The translations under genes were made by a program, and so were the position numbers. Shown here piece by piece: positions 1-8,275 of a stretch of 35,686 nucleotides of DNA. Positions within the stretch are counted from its first letter, which is position 1. The number at the start of each line of letters is the position of its first letter. The DNA is from JACQFK01 sp035644495 (GTDB lineage Bacteria > Planctomycetota > MHYJ01 > JACPRB01). The notes beneath the pieces were generated by a model, which worked only from the letters and a program-made list of their open reading frames with translations, searched no databases and was not told the DNA's origin. The stretch is taken from the NCBI GenBank assembly GCA_035644495.1, contig DASQOM010000035.1, forward strand, positions 1-35,686, in the 5' to 3' direction.

Positions 1-36
1 CGCGCGACCGGGGTAGAAGAGTCTGGGGGCTTGGAC

Positions 37-426
37 ATGCCTGCATCGTTGATTGACGTCGCGCGCCTCAAGATCCGCAAGGACATCCCCGCGCACCGCC
101 AGGTGGCCGCGTACCTCAAGGCGATCATCGCGCTGGGCCAGATCTCTCCGGGCGACCAGCTGCCGTCCGTGACCACGCTCGCGTCGCAGATCGGCGCGCC
201 GTCCGCCGAGGTCAGGCTCGCCTACCAGGAGCTCGCCGAGCGCGGCTTCGTCGTCGCCGAGAACTCGAAGTGGCGCGTCTCCGACGAGCACGCCGCTCTC
301 GCCGACGCGGCCGTGGCCGACGACATCTGCGACCGCCTCTGGGACCTCATCGCGGAGGCCCGCCGCGCCGGGCTCAGCCGCACCGAGCTCCAGCGGATGT
401 TCGCCCAGCTCCTCGCCCGGGCGTAG
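37..426 (+). CDS. GntR-family transcriptional regulator, short YtrA-like form
   Basis: Likely a DNA-binding repressor or activator. Residues about 10-75 form a GntR-type winged helix-turn-helix: a PAHRQVAAYLKAII opening, then PGDQLPSVTTLASQ and the recognition segment around EVRLAYQELAERGFV. Only about 50 residues follow, too few for a FadR or UTRA ligand domain, which is typical of the YtrA subgroup. An in-frame TTG lies two codons earlier (31), but the ATG at 37 sits about 7 nt after a GGGGG run that can serve as ribosome-binding site, so I prefer it. YtrA-type regulators often control ABC transporters. None is adjacent here: the next gene is a CCA-adding enzyme, and the permease gene lies 5.6 kb away. 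The ligand and targets are unknown. Confidence 0.85.
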   Translation: MPASLIDVARLKIRKDIPAHRQVAAYLKAIIALGQISPGDQLPSVTTLASQIGAPSAEVRLAYQELAERGFVVAENSKWRVSDEHAALADAAVADDICDRLWDLIAEARRAGLSRTELQRMFAQLLARA

Positions 427-461
427 CGGAAGCCCCCGCCTTGGGGTATCCTGAACCCCCT

Positions 462-1850
<1,389 letters not shown>

Positions 1851-1907
1851 GCTTCAGCCAGTACGCGATGTCGAGCGGCGGGACCGGCAGCCGGAAGATG
1901 CTCTTAC

Positions 1908-2789
1908 TCACGAAACCCTCCTGCGCTCCTCGCCGTTGCCGACGAGACGCGACTGAAGCTTGCCGAGCGCGGCCTTCTCGATCTGGCGGACGCGTTCCCG
2001 CGTGATGCGGAGGCGGCGGCCGACCTCGCTCAACGTCAGCGGCTGGCCGTCCGCGAGGCCGAAGCGCAGGCGGAGGATGGCCGCCTCGCGGGCACCCATC
2101 GTGCTCAGCAGCCCGTGCAGTTCGGTGGACTCCATGCGCGAACCGACCTGGTTCTCGGGCGACGAGCTCTCGTTCTTGTCCTGCAGGTCGCCGGAGGCGA
2201 GCGGGTTGTCGAGGCTGACCGAGCGGCCGCAGCGGTCGGCGGCGTCGATGGCAAACTGGAGGCGGTCGGTGATGCCCTCGTCGCGGCCGTCCTCGCCGGC
2301 GATCTCGTCCTGGGAGGCCTTGCGGCCGAGCCGCTGGGAGGCCTCGTTCTCGGCGCTCTTCCACCTGGCGACGATGCCCGCCATGTAGGAGGGGACGCGG
2401 ACGGTGCGGGCGGTGTTGACGATGGCGCGGCGGATGGACTGGCGGACCCACCAGGTCGCGTAGGTCGAGAAGCGGCACTTCCTGGCCGGGTCGAACCCTT
2501 CGATGGCGCGGAGGAGCCCGAGGTTGCCCTCCGCGACGAGGTCGTTGAAGGGCAGGCCGCGATCCTTGAAGCCGCGGGCGATGCTGACGACGAGGCGCAG
2601 GTTGGCGCGGACGAAGAGGTCGCGCGCGTCCATCGCGTCCTGGCGCTCGGCCTCGACCTTCGAGCACATCTTCTTCATTCGCAGGGCGAGGCGCCGCTCA
2701 TCGGCTGCGGTGAGCAGGGCAACGCCCTGGATCTCGCCGAGGTAGGTGTCGATCTCGGAATCGCGACGACGAAATGCAAACTCAGACAT
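1908..2789 (-). CDS. RNA polymerase sigma-70 family factor (RpoD/RpoS-like, short)
   Basis: A sigma factor of 293 aa. Region 1.2 is at about 10-40 (EIDTYLGEIQ). Region 2 is classical: FVRANLRLVVSIARG, LVAEGNLGLLRAIEGFD and RFSTYATWWVRQSIRRAI. Region 4.2 ends with LTLSEVGRRLRITRERVRQIEKAA. Region 1.1 and the large non-conserved insert of primary RpoD are absent, so this is probably a group 2 or 3 alternative factor. The frame stays open to an upstream ATG at 2909, but that codon lies upstream of the likely promoter (2870-2897). The ATG at 2789 gives the canonical N-terminus and is preceded by a G/A-rich ribosome-binding stretch. cimA lies upstream on the same strand, 207 bp away, separated by a strong hairpin. 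Which promoters it reads cannot be told. Confidence 0.92.
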   Translation of the reverse strand: MSEFAFRRRDSEIDTYLGEIQGVALLTAADERRLALRMKKMCSKVEAERQDAMDARDLFVRANLRLVVSIARGFKDRGLPFNDLVAEGNLGLLRAIEGFDPARKCRFSTYATWWVRQSIRRAIVNTARTVRVPSYMAGIVARWKSAENEASQRLGRKASQDEIAGEDGRDEGITDRLQFAIDAADRCGRSVSLDNPLASGDLQDKNESSSPENQVGSRMESTELHGLLSTMGAREAAILRLRFGLADGQPLTLSEVGRRLRITRERVRQIEKAALGKLQSRLVGNGEERRRVS

Positions 2790-2869
2790 GGCGGGCCCCC
2801 TCTCTCTCACTCTCTCCATCTCCCCCGACCGGTCGCGCACTCTCCATGCGGCTCCCGGCCTGCACGTAA

Positions 2870-2897
2870 AATATATATCATAACTTATGGGAATCAA
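2870..2897 (-). promoter_or_regulatory. Sigma-70-type promoter of the sigma-factor gene
   Basis: On the minus strand TTGATT (2897-2892) is followed by a 16-nt spacer and TATATT (2875-2870), in an unusually AT-rich patch for this GC-rich window. The predicted start is near 2863, giving a leader of about 75 nt before the ATG at 2789. Confidence 0.6.
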
Positions 2898-2905
2898 GAG
2901 AAATT

Positions 2906-2919
2906 GCATTCCGGAATGC
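2906..2919. promoter_or_regulatory. 14-bp perfect palindrome upstream of the sigma-factor promoter
   Basis: GCATTCCGGAATGC is a perfect palindrome. It ends 8 bp upstream of the putative -35 box of the sigma-factor gene, about 43-57 bp before the predicted start site. That is a normal place for an activator, or for a repressor that loops. The binding protein is unknown. Confidence 0.45.
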
Positions 2920-2956
2920 GCATATTATTTCCGCGGGGCCTCCGGCTGCGGACGGA

Positions 2957-2982
2957 CCCTGAGATCGACGGCGATCTCAGGG
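2957..2982 (-). terminator. Strong hairpin after cimA, terminator-like but without a T run
   Basis: CCCTGAGATC (2957-2966) pairs perfectly with GATCTCAGGG (2973-2982) across a 6-nt loop, starting 15 bp after the cimA stop codon. No U tract follows on either strand. It may stabilise the cimA transcript 3' end, be a factor-dependent terminator, or be a protein-binding site. Confidence 0.4.
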
Positions 2983-2996
2983 ATGAATTTTCGGGA

Positions 2997-4610
2997 CTAG
3001 GCCTTGTCCGCGGACGCGGGACGGGCAGAGGTCGTCTTCGCCCGCTTCTCATCCATGCGCAGCTTGTAGTCGACCGAGTCGACCAGCGCCTGCCACGAGG
3101 CCTCGATGATGTTGTGGCCCACGCCCACCGTGCCCCACGTCTCGTGGCCGTCGCCCGACGTGATCAGCACCCGCGTCTTCGCCGACGTCCCCGCGGTGCC
3201 TTCGAGGATGCGGACCTTGTAGTCGCGCAGCGACATGGTCTTGAGGTTCGGGTAGAACTGGTCGAGCGCCTTGCGCAGGGCGGCGTCGAGCGCGCTCACC
3301 GGGCCGTTGCCCTCCGCCGCCGTGTGCTCGGGGATGCCCTTCACGCTCAGCTTGATCGTCGCCTCCGAAACGGGCGACGCCTCGCCGCGCTTCTCGACGA
3401 CGACCCGCCAGCCCTCGAGGTCGAAGTTGGAGATGCGGCGGCCGCGCGCTTTCTCCATCAGCAGCTCGAACGACGCCTCCGCGCCCTCGAACTCGTAGCC
3501 CTGGTTCTCCAGGTCCTTCAGCTTCTCGAGGATCTGCCGCGTCTCCGGCGTGTTCTTGTTGAGGTCGATGCCCGACTGCGCCGCCTTCCACAGCACGTTC
3601 GACTGGCCGGCCAGCTCGGAGACGAGGACGCGCCTGTGGTTGCCGACCAGCTCGGGGTTGACGTGCTCGTAGGTCTCCGGATGTTTCGTCACCGCCGCGA
3701 CGTGCATCCCGCCCTTGTGGGCGAACGCGGAATCGCCGACGTACGGCTGGTGCTGGAAGGGCTGCCGGTTGTACATCTCCGACACGAAGCGTGACAGATC
3801 GCGCAGCTCCGACAGCTTCTCCTTCGGCACCGCCTCGAACTTCAGCTTGAGCATGAGGTTCGCGATGATCGAGACCAGGTTGGCGTTGCCGCAGCGCTCG
3901 CCGACGCCGTTGATCGTGCCCTGGACGTGGTCGATCCCCTCGAGGACGGCGGCCATCGAGTTCGCCACGGCGCAGTCGCCGTCGTTATGGACATGGATCC
4001 CGAGGGGCGCCGTCACGCGCTTCCTGACCTCGCGGATGATCTCGACGACCTCGTTCGGCATCGTGCCGCCGTTGGTGTCGCAGAGGACGAGGCACTTCGC
4101 GCCGGCGGCCTCGGCGGCCAGCAGCGACCGGAAGGCGTACTCCCGGTTGCTCTTGAAGCCGTCGAAGAAATGCTCGGCGTCGTAGATCACCTCCTCGAAG
4201 TGGGGAAGGAGGAACGAGACCGAGTCGGTGATCATCGCGAGGTTTTCCTCGAGCGTCGTGTTGAGGGCCTCGATGACCTGGAAGTCCCAGCTCTTGCCGT
4301 AGATCGTCGTGACCGGCGTGCGCGCCTCGACGAGCCGCTTCAGGTTCGCGTCGGACGACGCAGGCGTGTTGGGCCGGCGGGTGGAGCCGAAGGCGGCGAG
4401 CTTCGCGCGCTTGAGGGTGACGCCCTGCATCTCCTGGAAGAAGCGGACGTCCTTGGGGTTGGAGCCGGGCCAGCCGCCCTCGATATAGTGGACGCCGAAC
4501 TGGTCGAGCCGGTGGGCGATGCGGACCTTGTCCTCCATGGAGAAGTTGACGCCTTCCCCCTGGGTGCCGTCGCGGAGAGTCGTGTCGTAGATTTTCACCA
4601 ACCGTGCCAT
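2997..4610 (-). CDS. cimA: (R)-citramalate synthase
   Basis: Condenses acetyl-CoA with pyruvate to give citramalate, the threonine-independent entry to isoleucine synthesis. The 537-aa product has the DRE-TIM metallolyase barrel: YDTTLRDGTQGEG at 8-20 with R13-D14, the metal-binding HVH at H206-H208, and CGNANL near the end of the barrel. The C-terminal LeuA-type regulatory domain starts near residue 400. Its VKGIPEHTAAEGNGPVSALD and TSGDGHETWGTVGVG segments are typical of the CimA branch (TIGR00977 type) rather than homocitrate or isopropylmalate synthase. The ATG at 4610 follows AGGAG by only 3 nt. No other branched-chain amino-acid genes are adjacent. The C-terminal domain predicts feedback inhibition by isoleucine. 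Confidence 0.93.
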   Translation of the reverse strand: MARLVKIYDTTLRDGTQGEGVNFSMEDKVRIAHRLDQFGVHYIEGGWPGSNPKDVRFFQEMQGVTLKRAKLAAFGSTRRPNTPASSDANLKRLVEARTPVTTIYGKSWDFQVIEALNTTLEENLAMITDSVSFLLPHFEEVIYDAEHFFDGFKSNREYAFRSLLAAEAAGAKCLVLCDTNGGTMPNEVVEIIREVRKRVTAPLGIHVHNDGDCAVANSMAAVLEGIDHVQGTINGVGERCGNANLVSIIANLMLKLKFEAVPKEKLSELRDLSRFVSEMYNRQPFQHQPYVGDSAFAHKGGMHVAAVTKHPETYEHVNPELVGNHRRVLVSELAGQSNVLWKAAQSGIDLNKNTPETRQILEKLKDLENQGYEFEGAEASFELLMEKARGRRISNFDLEGWRVVVEKRGEASPVSEATIKLSVKGIPEHTAAEGNGPVSALDAALRKALDQFYPNLKTMSLRDYKVRILEGTAGTSAKTRVLITSGDGHETWGTVGVGHNIIEASWQALVDSVDYKLRMDEKRAKTTSARPASADKA

Positions 4611-4623
4611 AGTCTCCTCGAAA

Positions 4624-4642
4624 GACGGGAACGGAACCCGTC
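4624..4642 (-). promoter_or_regulatory. Leader hairpin just before the cimA ribosome-binding site
   Basis: In the cimA transcript GACGGG and CCCGTC pair across a 7-nt loop. The hairpin is followed by TTT and then, within 2-3 nt, by the GAGGAG ribosome-binding site. It could modulate cimA translation or act as a weak attenuator. No leader peptide or T-box features were seen. Confidence 0.3.
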
Positions 4643-4684
4643 GTTATTGTCTGGTTTCAAGGACGCAAGCGACGCAAACAAATA

Positions 4685-4696
4685 CGAACCGGTTCG
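4685..4696. promoter_or_regulatory. 12-bp palindrome in the cimA upstream region
   Basis: CGAACCGGTTCG is a perfect palindrome in the 260-bp divergent gap between cimA and the gene at 4871, 75 bp upstream of the cimA start. It is operator-like. I found no clear matched promoter on the cimA side. Confidence 0.3.
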
Positions 4697-4833
4697 GCTA
4701 GTGGTTGCCGGAACGCGGTCCGTGGCACGTAATTCGGATCGGAAGGGGCCGATCGGTGCGTCGCATACGGTTCCAAGCATGACGAATCGGAGACCGGTTT
4801 TCAAGAGGCATTATGCGCGGCCGCCGGGCCCTC

Positions 4834-4863
4834 TTGCCCGGGGGTTCCCACCCCGACTAGAAT
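4834..4863 (+). promoter_or_regulatory. Sigma-70 promoter predicting a leaderless mRNA for the gene at 4871
   Basis: TTGCCC (4834-4839), an 18-nt spacer and TAGAAT (4858-4863) are followed by 7 nt and then the ATG at 4871. Transcription would therefore start at or within a base of the start codon. No conventional ribosome-binding site has room. Confidence 0.65.
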
Positions 4864-4870
4864 AGAGGCG

Positions 4871-5728
4871 ATGGAGTCCCTGGACCTGCGGCCGCGGGCC
4901 GGACAGATCGTCATGGAGCTGGTCCTGACGGTGGTGTTCAGCGCGATCCTCGGCCTGGGGACCGCGGAAGCGGTTCCGGACGAATACCGGATGACCGTCC
5001 ACCACCTGACGCTGGTTCTGCTGGTGGCGGCCGTCTTCACCGTCGCGGGCACCCGCTGGCGCTTCCGGGCGCGGATCGACCGCGACGGCATTGAGCGCCG
5101 TCGGGGCCGGGCCCTCGTCGACCGTCTGGAGTGGGAGGAGATCGACGAGATCTTCCTCCTGGGTCCCCTCGCGTTCGAGGTGCGCGGCGCGGGGAAGTCG
5201 ATCCGCGTCCCGGCCGCCTACGACGGCGTCGCCCAGGGTCGGGAGCTCTGCTCGCGGCGGCTGGGGGGCCTGCGCGAGCGGCTGCGTCAGCGCGCGCTCG
5301 GCCGCGGCGAACTCGTGTTCCGGATGCCGGCGTCGCGCTGGAGGGTCCACGTCGAGTACGGGGCGGTGCTCCTGATCCTGACCGGGATCACGGGGGCGAT
5401 GCTCCTTCCGTTCCTGCAGAAAACGCGGATGGGCTTCCCGTTCTTCCTCGTGTTCTTCGGCGGCGGCTGGCTCTGGGGCCTGAGGGGGCGGGCAAGCCGC
5501 GCGGGCACGCGCGTGACGCTGTTCCGCGACGGCATCCTCGTCCGCCGCCTGGACGGGAAGGACCGCGTGCCCTGGGCGGAGATCGCGGGAACGGAGTGGG
5601 ACCGCGAGGGCGGCCTGGTGCTGCTGCGACGGTCGGGGAAGCGAATCCCGCTGCCCTCGCGGCTGGGCAACATCAGCCTGCTCGAGGAGTTCGTGGAGGA
5701 GGCCCGGGCGGAATCTCGAATTTCGTGA
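4871..5728 (+). CDS. Membrane protein with two PH-like domains, function unknown
   Basis: A 285-residue inner-membrane protein built as an internal duplication. Each half is a hydrophobic pair followed by a beta-rich domain. TM segments are predicted at about 13-33 and 46-61, and again at about 160-178 and 186-204. After each pair comes a similar cytoplasmic segment: RARIDRDGIERRRG...LEWEEIDEIFL in the first half and TRVTLFRDGILVRRLDGKDRVPWAEIAGTEW in the second. The pattern 'charged strand, x-DGI-x-RR, then W-x-EI' is typical of bacterial PH-like (bPH) domains, so I infer that fold in both halves. I cannot assign a function. Transcription probably starts at the ATG itself. Confidence 0.75.
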   Translation: MESLDLRPRAGQIVMELVLTVVFSAILGLGTAEAVPDEYRMTVHHLTLVLLVAAVFTVAGTRWRFRARIDRDGIERRRGRALVDRLEWEEIDEIFLLGPLAFEVRGAGKSIRVPAAYDGVAQGRELCSRRLGGLRERLRQRALGRGELVFRMPASRWRVHVEYGAVLLILTGITGAMLLPFLQKTRMGFPFFLVFFGGGWLWGLRGRASRAGTRVTLFRDGILVRRLDGKDRVPWAEIAGTEWDREGGLVLLRRSGKRIPLPSRLGNISLLEEFVEEARAESRIS

Positions 5729-5737
5729 GCTTTTGAA

Positions 5738-5776
5738 TGCAAATTCCCTGCAAATGTAAAAGATGTGAGTTATAAT
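5738..5776 (+). promoter_or_regulatory. Promoter of the short structured transcript, with tandem TGCAAAT repeats
   Basis: TATAAT (5771-5776) is a perfect -10 box in an AT-rich island. The -35 region is weak: CTGCAA at 5748-5753 with a 17-nt spacer. Two TGCAAAT copies (5738-5744, 5749-5755) lie one helical turn apart and overlap the -35 region. They look like a tandem activator or repressor site compensating for, or controlling, the poor -35. Confidence 0.5.
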
Positions 5777-5881
5777 CCCGGCAATACGCGGTGGGGGCAA
5801 AAGATACGCCGACCGCAGCGTCACTGGAGACGCCGGTCGTAATTAAGGCGCGTCCCTCCCTGCGAGAGAGGAGGTGATCCA

Positions 5882-5920
5882 GTGTCCAGTGGTTCAAGTA
5901 TGCGGAGGTTCCCGGCGTAA
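5882..5920 (+). CDS. 12-codon mini-ORF with an extended Shine-Dalgarno sequence
   Basis: GTG start, product MSSGSSMRRFPA, TAA stop. The ORF is preceded at ideal spacing by AGGAGGTGATCC, the full complement of the usual 16S rRNA 3' end. The stop codon directly abuts an 8-bp hairpin (5921-5940). It might be a leader peptide, a ribosome-recruiting decoy or a degenerate small gene. The peptide matches nothing I recognise. Confidence 0.35.
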   Translation: MSSGSSMRRFPA

Positions 5921-5972
5921 CGAGAGCAGGCGTGCTCTCGGCCTCGCGGGAGCCCTGATACAGCAACCAAGG

Positions 5973-6004
5973 GACCCCCGGCCGCGTGGCCGGGGGTCTT
6001 TTTT
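5973..6004 (+). terminator. Intrinsic terminator of the short transcript
   Basis: An 11-bp perfect stem, GACCCCCGGCC (5973-5983) with GGCCGGGGGTC (5988-5998), has loop GCGT and is followed by a run of six T (5999-6004). This is the clearest intrinsic terminator in the window. Confidence 0.9.
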
Positions 6005-6065
6005 CTTCCCCCCGAACACCTCTAGGGAACATTCCCTTCAGGACGCATAATCAGGTCGAATCGCC

Positions 6066-7682
6066 TTGAATCTCGATCTCCTGCAGCCCGGCCCGCTGGT
6101 CGTCAAGGAACTCGGCGGCATGTCCCGCCGCGGCTGGACCTATTTGGTCCGCACGTTCTATGTCGTCCTCGCCGCCGTCATCGTCTACGTCGTCGCCATG
6201 CCCGCCTTGCAGGGGACGCGGATGATCCACACCTCCGAATACGCGGAGCTCTCCCGCCGACTCTTCCATTCGTTCACCAGCCTCCAGATGTTCTTCCTTC
6301 CGCTCGCGGCGGCGATCTCGGCCTCCGACATGCTCCATTCCGAGGCGCGGAGGGGGACGCTGTCGATCCTCCTGCTGACGCCGCTGCGCCCGGGCGGGAT
6401 CGTCTGGGGGAAATGGAAGGCGGTCATGCTGTATATCGGGTCCCTGGCGTTCAGCGGGCTGCCGGTGCTCGGCATCGCGGTCTACCTGGGCGGCGTGGGC
6501 GTCCTCGATCTCCTCTGGAGCCTCTCCCTGTCGCTGGCCCTCTCCGGCGCGGCCGCCGCGATGGCGATCTGCTATTCCGTGCGCGACCGCACCGTCGTCG
6601 AGGCGGCCATCCGCGCGTACCTGATGCTGCAGTTCTCCGCGATCCCGTACGCGATCGGCGCAGGCCTGCTGGCCATCAGTATCGGGGAAGTCAGCCTGCT
6701 CATCGTCTCGTTCCTCCATCCCTATTTCGCCTGGTATGCGGCGTCCAACCCGACTCGGCTGGGCGGCGTGGGGTTCGTCGGCTGGATCGGCGCCGTCATC
6801 GTCACGCTGCTCTTCTGCCGGCGCTATCTGAAGGTCGCGACGCGGCAGCTCGTCATCACCCGTCAGGGCTCGAAGTTCCTCGACGGCCCCGCGATGGGCG
6901 GTCCCGCGCGCAACGAGGAGAGCCACGAGATCGTCCGCGCCCCGCCGATCTGGGAGCAGCACCCGCTGCTGTGGAAGGAGTGCGCGACGCGGACCGTGCG
7001 GCTTCCTCCGGCCGCGCGGACGATCCTGCTGATCCTGTTCGCGCTGCTGACGCTGGTCGCGATCGCCAACAAGCCCGACGGCGCCGTCGTCCAGCTCTGG
7101 CTGCTCTGCCCGATCGCGCTGCTGCTGGCGGTTGCCGTCGGCGCCGGTCATTTCGCGCGGGAGAAGGAGCGGCGCGGCTTCGAGATGCTCCTCAGCGCCC
7201 CGATCCACGAGGCACGGGTCGTGGGGGCGAAACTGGTGTCGGGGCTGATGGGGTTGGAGGTCGGCGCCCTGGTCGTGATGATCGCCGTCGGGTTCGGGAC
7301 CCGATGGGAAGATCGGGCGACCCGGACCGCATTGATGACGGTCCCGCTCTTCATCTTCTTCACGTACCTGCTCTCCTCCTGGCTGTCGCTGCGGTCGAAT
7401 TCCTATCGGACGGCCTTCCTGAGCTCGGCGGGCGTCGTCATCTTCATCCTCATCGGGATCCCGATGCTGGCCGGTCTTTTCCGGGGGACGCCCGTGTCGG
7501 AATCGCCGGCATTCGAAGTCTTCTGTCACCTCGTTCATCCGCTGTGGCCGGTGTTCTCGGACAAGGGGCCCGTTCAAGGGAGCTCCCTCCTGTGGGGATA
7601 CCTGCTCCTGTACGGCACGACGTGCGCGTTCCTCATCGGGAACATGATCTTGCGCTTCCGCAGGCTGGCGGTGGGGAGCTGA
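6066..7682 (+). CDS. ABC-2-type transporter permease with no adjacent ATPase
   Basis: A 538-aa integral membrane protein of the ABC-2 permease type. The N-terminus NLDLLQPGPLVVKELGGMSRR resembles the amphipathic 'NPVxxKEL' entry of this family. It is followed by about six hydrophobic segments, with the typical ARRGTLSILLLTPLRPGGIVWGK element near 100-120. The second half has a charged juxtamembrane segment (NEESHEIVRAPPIWEQHPLLWKECATRTVR), further TM segments and a second conserved element, REKERRGFEMLLSAPIHEARVVGAKL. It therefore looks like two permease halves in tandem. Start is TTG; CATAAT (6046-6051) may be its -10 box. No ATP-binding partner gene lies nearby, so the cognate ATPase must be elsewhere. 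The substrate is unknown. The stop codon lies 2 nt before the aat start. Confidence 0.8.
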   Translation: MNLDLLQPGPLVVKELGGMSRRGWTYLVRTFYVVLAAVIVYVVAMPALQGTRMIHTSEYAELSRRLFHSFTSLQMFFLPLAAAISASDMLHSEARRGTLSILLLTPLRPGGIVWGKWKAVMLYIGSLAFSGLPVLGIAVYLGGVGVLDLLWSLSLSLALSGAAAAMAICYSVRDRTVVEAAIRAYLMLQFSAIPYAIGAGLLAISIGEVSLLIVSFLHPYFAWYAASNPTRLGGVGFVGWIGAVIVTLLFCRRYLKVATRQLVITRQGSKFLDGPAMGGPARNEESHEIVRAPPIWEQHPLLWKECATRTVRLPPAARTILLILFALLTLVAIANKPDGAVVQLWLLCPIALLLAVAVGAGHFAREKERRGFEMLLSAPIHEARVVGAKLVSGLMGLEVGALVVMIAVGFGTRWEDRATRTALMTVPLFIFFTYLLSSWLSLRSNSYRTAFLSSAGVVIFILIGIPMLAGLFRGTPVSESPAFEVFCHLVHPLWPVFSDKGPVQGSSLLWGYLLLYGTTCAFLIGNMILRFRRLAVGS

Positions 7683-7684
7683 AG

Positions 7685-8251
7685 GTGCCCAAGCTTTCAG
7701 CCGCGGATATCCTGTCCGCTTACCGCAAGGGGCTGTTTCCCATGGCGGACCCGCGCTCGGGTCGGCTGGGATGGTACGACGCCAACCCTCGCGGGGTGAT
7801 TCCGCTCAACGCCTACCATGTGCCTCGGCGGCTCCGTCGCTACATGAAGGGCTTCGAGTTCGCCGTGGACCGGAACTTCGAAGGGGTCATCGACGGCTGC
7901 GCGAGGCCGGTCACGTGGATCTCGCGCGAGATCCGCGACGCCTATATCGAGCTTCACCGGATGGGGCATGCGCATTCGGTGGAGGCGTGGAAGGACGGGT
8001 ATCTGGCGGGAGGCCTCTACGGGGTGCGGATCGCGGGGGCGTTCATGGCCGAGTCGATGTTCCACCGCGAGAGCAACGCGAGCGGGGCTTCGCTGGTCAC
8101 GCTGCTGGATCGGCTGAAGGCGAAAGGCTTCGCGCTGCTCGACATCCAGCAGGTGCTGCCCAACACGTCGCGCTACGGGGCGGTCGAGATCTCCAGGGAA
8201 GACTACTTATGGCGCCTGGCCGCCGCGCTCCAGCTCTCCCCGGCCTGGTAG
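7685..8251 (+). CDS. aat: Leucyl/phenylalanyl-tRNA-protein transferase
   Basis: Transfers Leu or Phe from aminoacyl-tRNA to proteins with N-terminal Arg or Lys, marking them for ClpS/ClpAP in the N-degron pathway. The 188-aa product begins LSAADILSAYRKGLFPMADPRSG and WYDANPRGVIPL, the family signature. It continues with YIELHRMGHAHSVEAW, GGLYGVRIAGAFMAESMFHRESNASGASLVTL and LLDIQQVLPNTSRYGA, all conserved. It is slightly shorter than the E. coli enzyme (about 234 aa), with a trimmed N-terminus. The GTG start is set by the conserved N-terminus and by GGGAG about 6 nt upstream inside the permease gene. The 2-nt gap suggests co-translation with the permease gene, with no obvious functional link. 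Confidence 0.94.
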   Translation: MPKLSAADILSAYRKGLFPMADPRSGRLGWYDANPRGVIPLNAYHVPRRLRRYMKGFEFAVDRNFEGVIDGCARPVTWISREIRDAYIELHRMGHAHSVEAWKDGYLAGGLYGVRIAGAFMAESMFHRESNASGASLVTLLDRLKAKGFALLDIQQVLPNTSRYGAVEISREDYLWRLAAALQLSPAW

Positions 8252-8258
8252 TGGAATG

Positions 8259-8275
8259 AAACAGACCGTCCGTTT
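8259..8275. terminator. Weak bidirectional hairpin between convergent genes
   Basis: AAAC...GTTT and inner GA...TC pairings form an imperfect stem in the 23-bp gap between aat (+) and the AhpD-like gene (-), followed by TTTT on the plus strand. The position suits a shared terminator, but the stem is weak. Confidence 0.25.

Larger units (their letters stand above)
5783..6004 (+). ncRNA. Putative small structured RNA with embedded mini-ORF and intrinsic terminator
   Basis: This fills the 337-bp gap between the PH-like protein gene and the permease gene. A perfect TATAAT precedes it and a strong terminator ends it, so a free transcript of about 220 nt is predicted. Four stems are visible. The first pairs 5810-5815 with 5834-5839 and 5818-5822 with 5829-5833, with a CA bulge. 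The second pairs CCTCC (5855-5859) with GGAGG (5870-5874), which would hide a perfect 12-nt Shine-Dalgarno match (AGGAGGTGATCC). The third is an 8-bp stem with loop GGCG (5921-5940). The fourth is the terminator. The SD leads to a 12-codon ORF at 5882-5920. I do not see the signature motifs of SRP RNA, RNase P RNA, tmRNA or the common riboswitches. A 6S-type RNA cannot be excluded. Confidence 0.55.

Noticed and set aside
2790..2909. Earlier in-frame ATG (2909) for the sigma factor
   Set aside because: It lies upstream of the -35 box of the likely promoter, and the extra 40 residues do not resemble sigma region 1.
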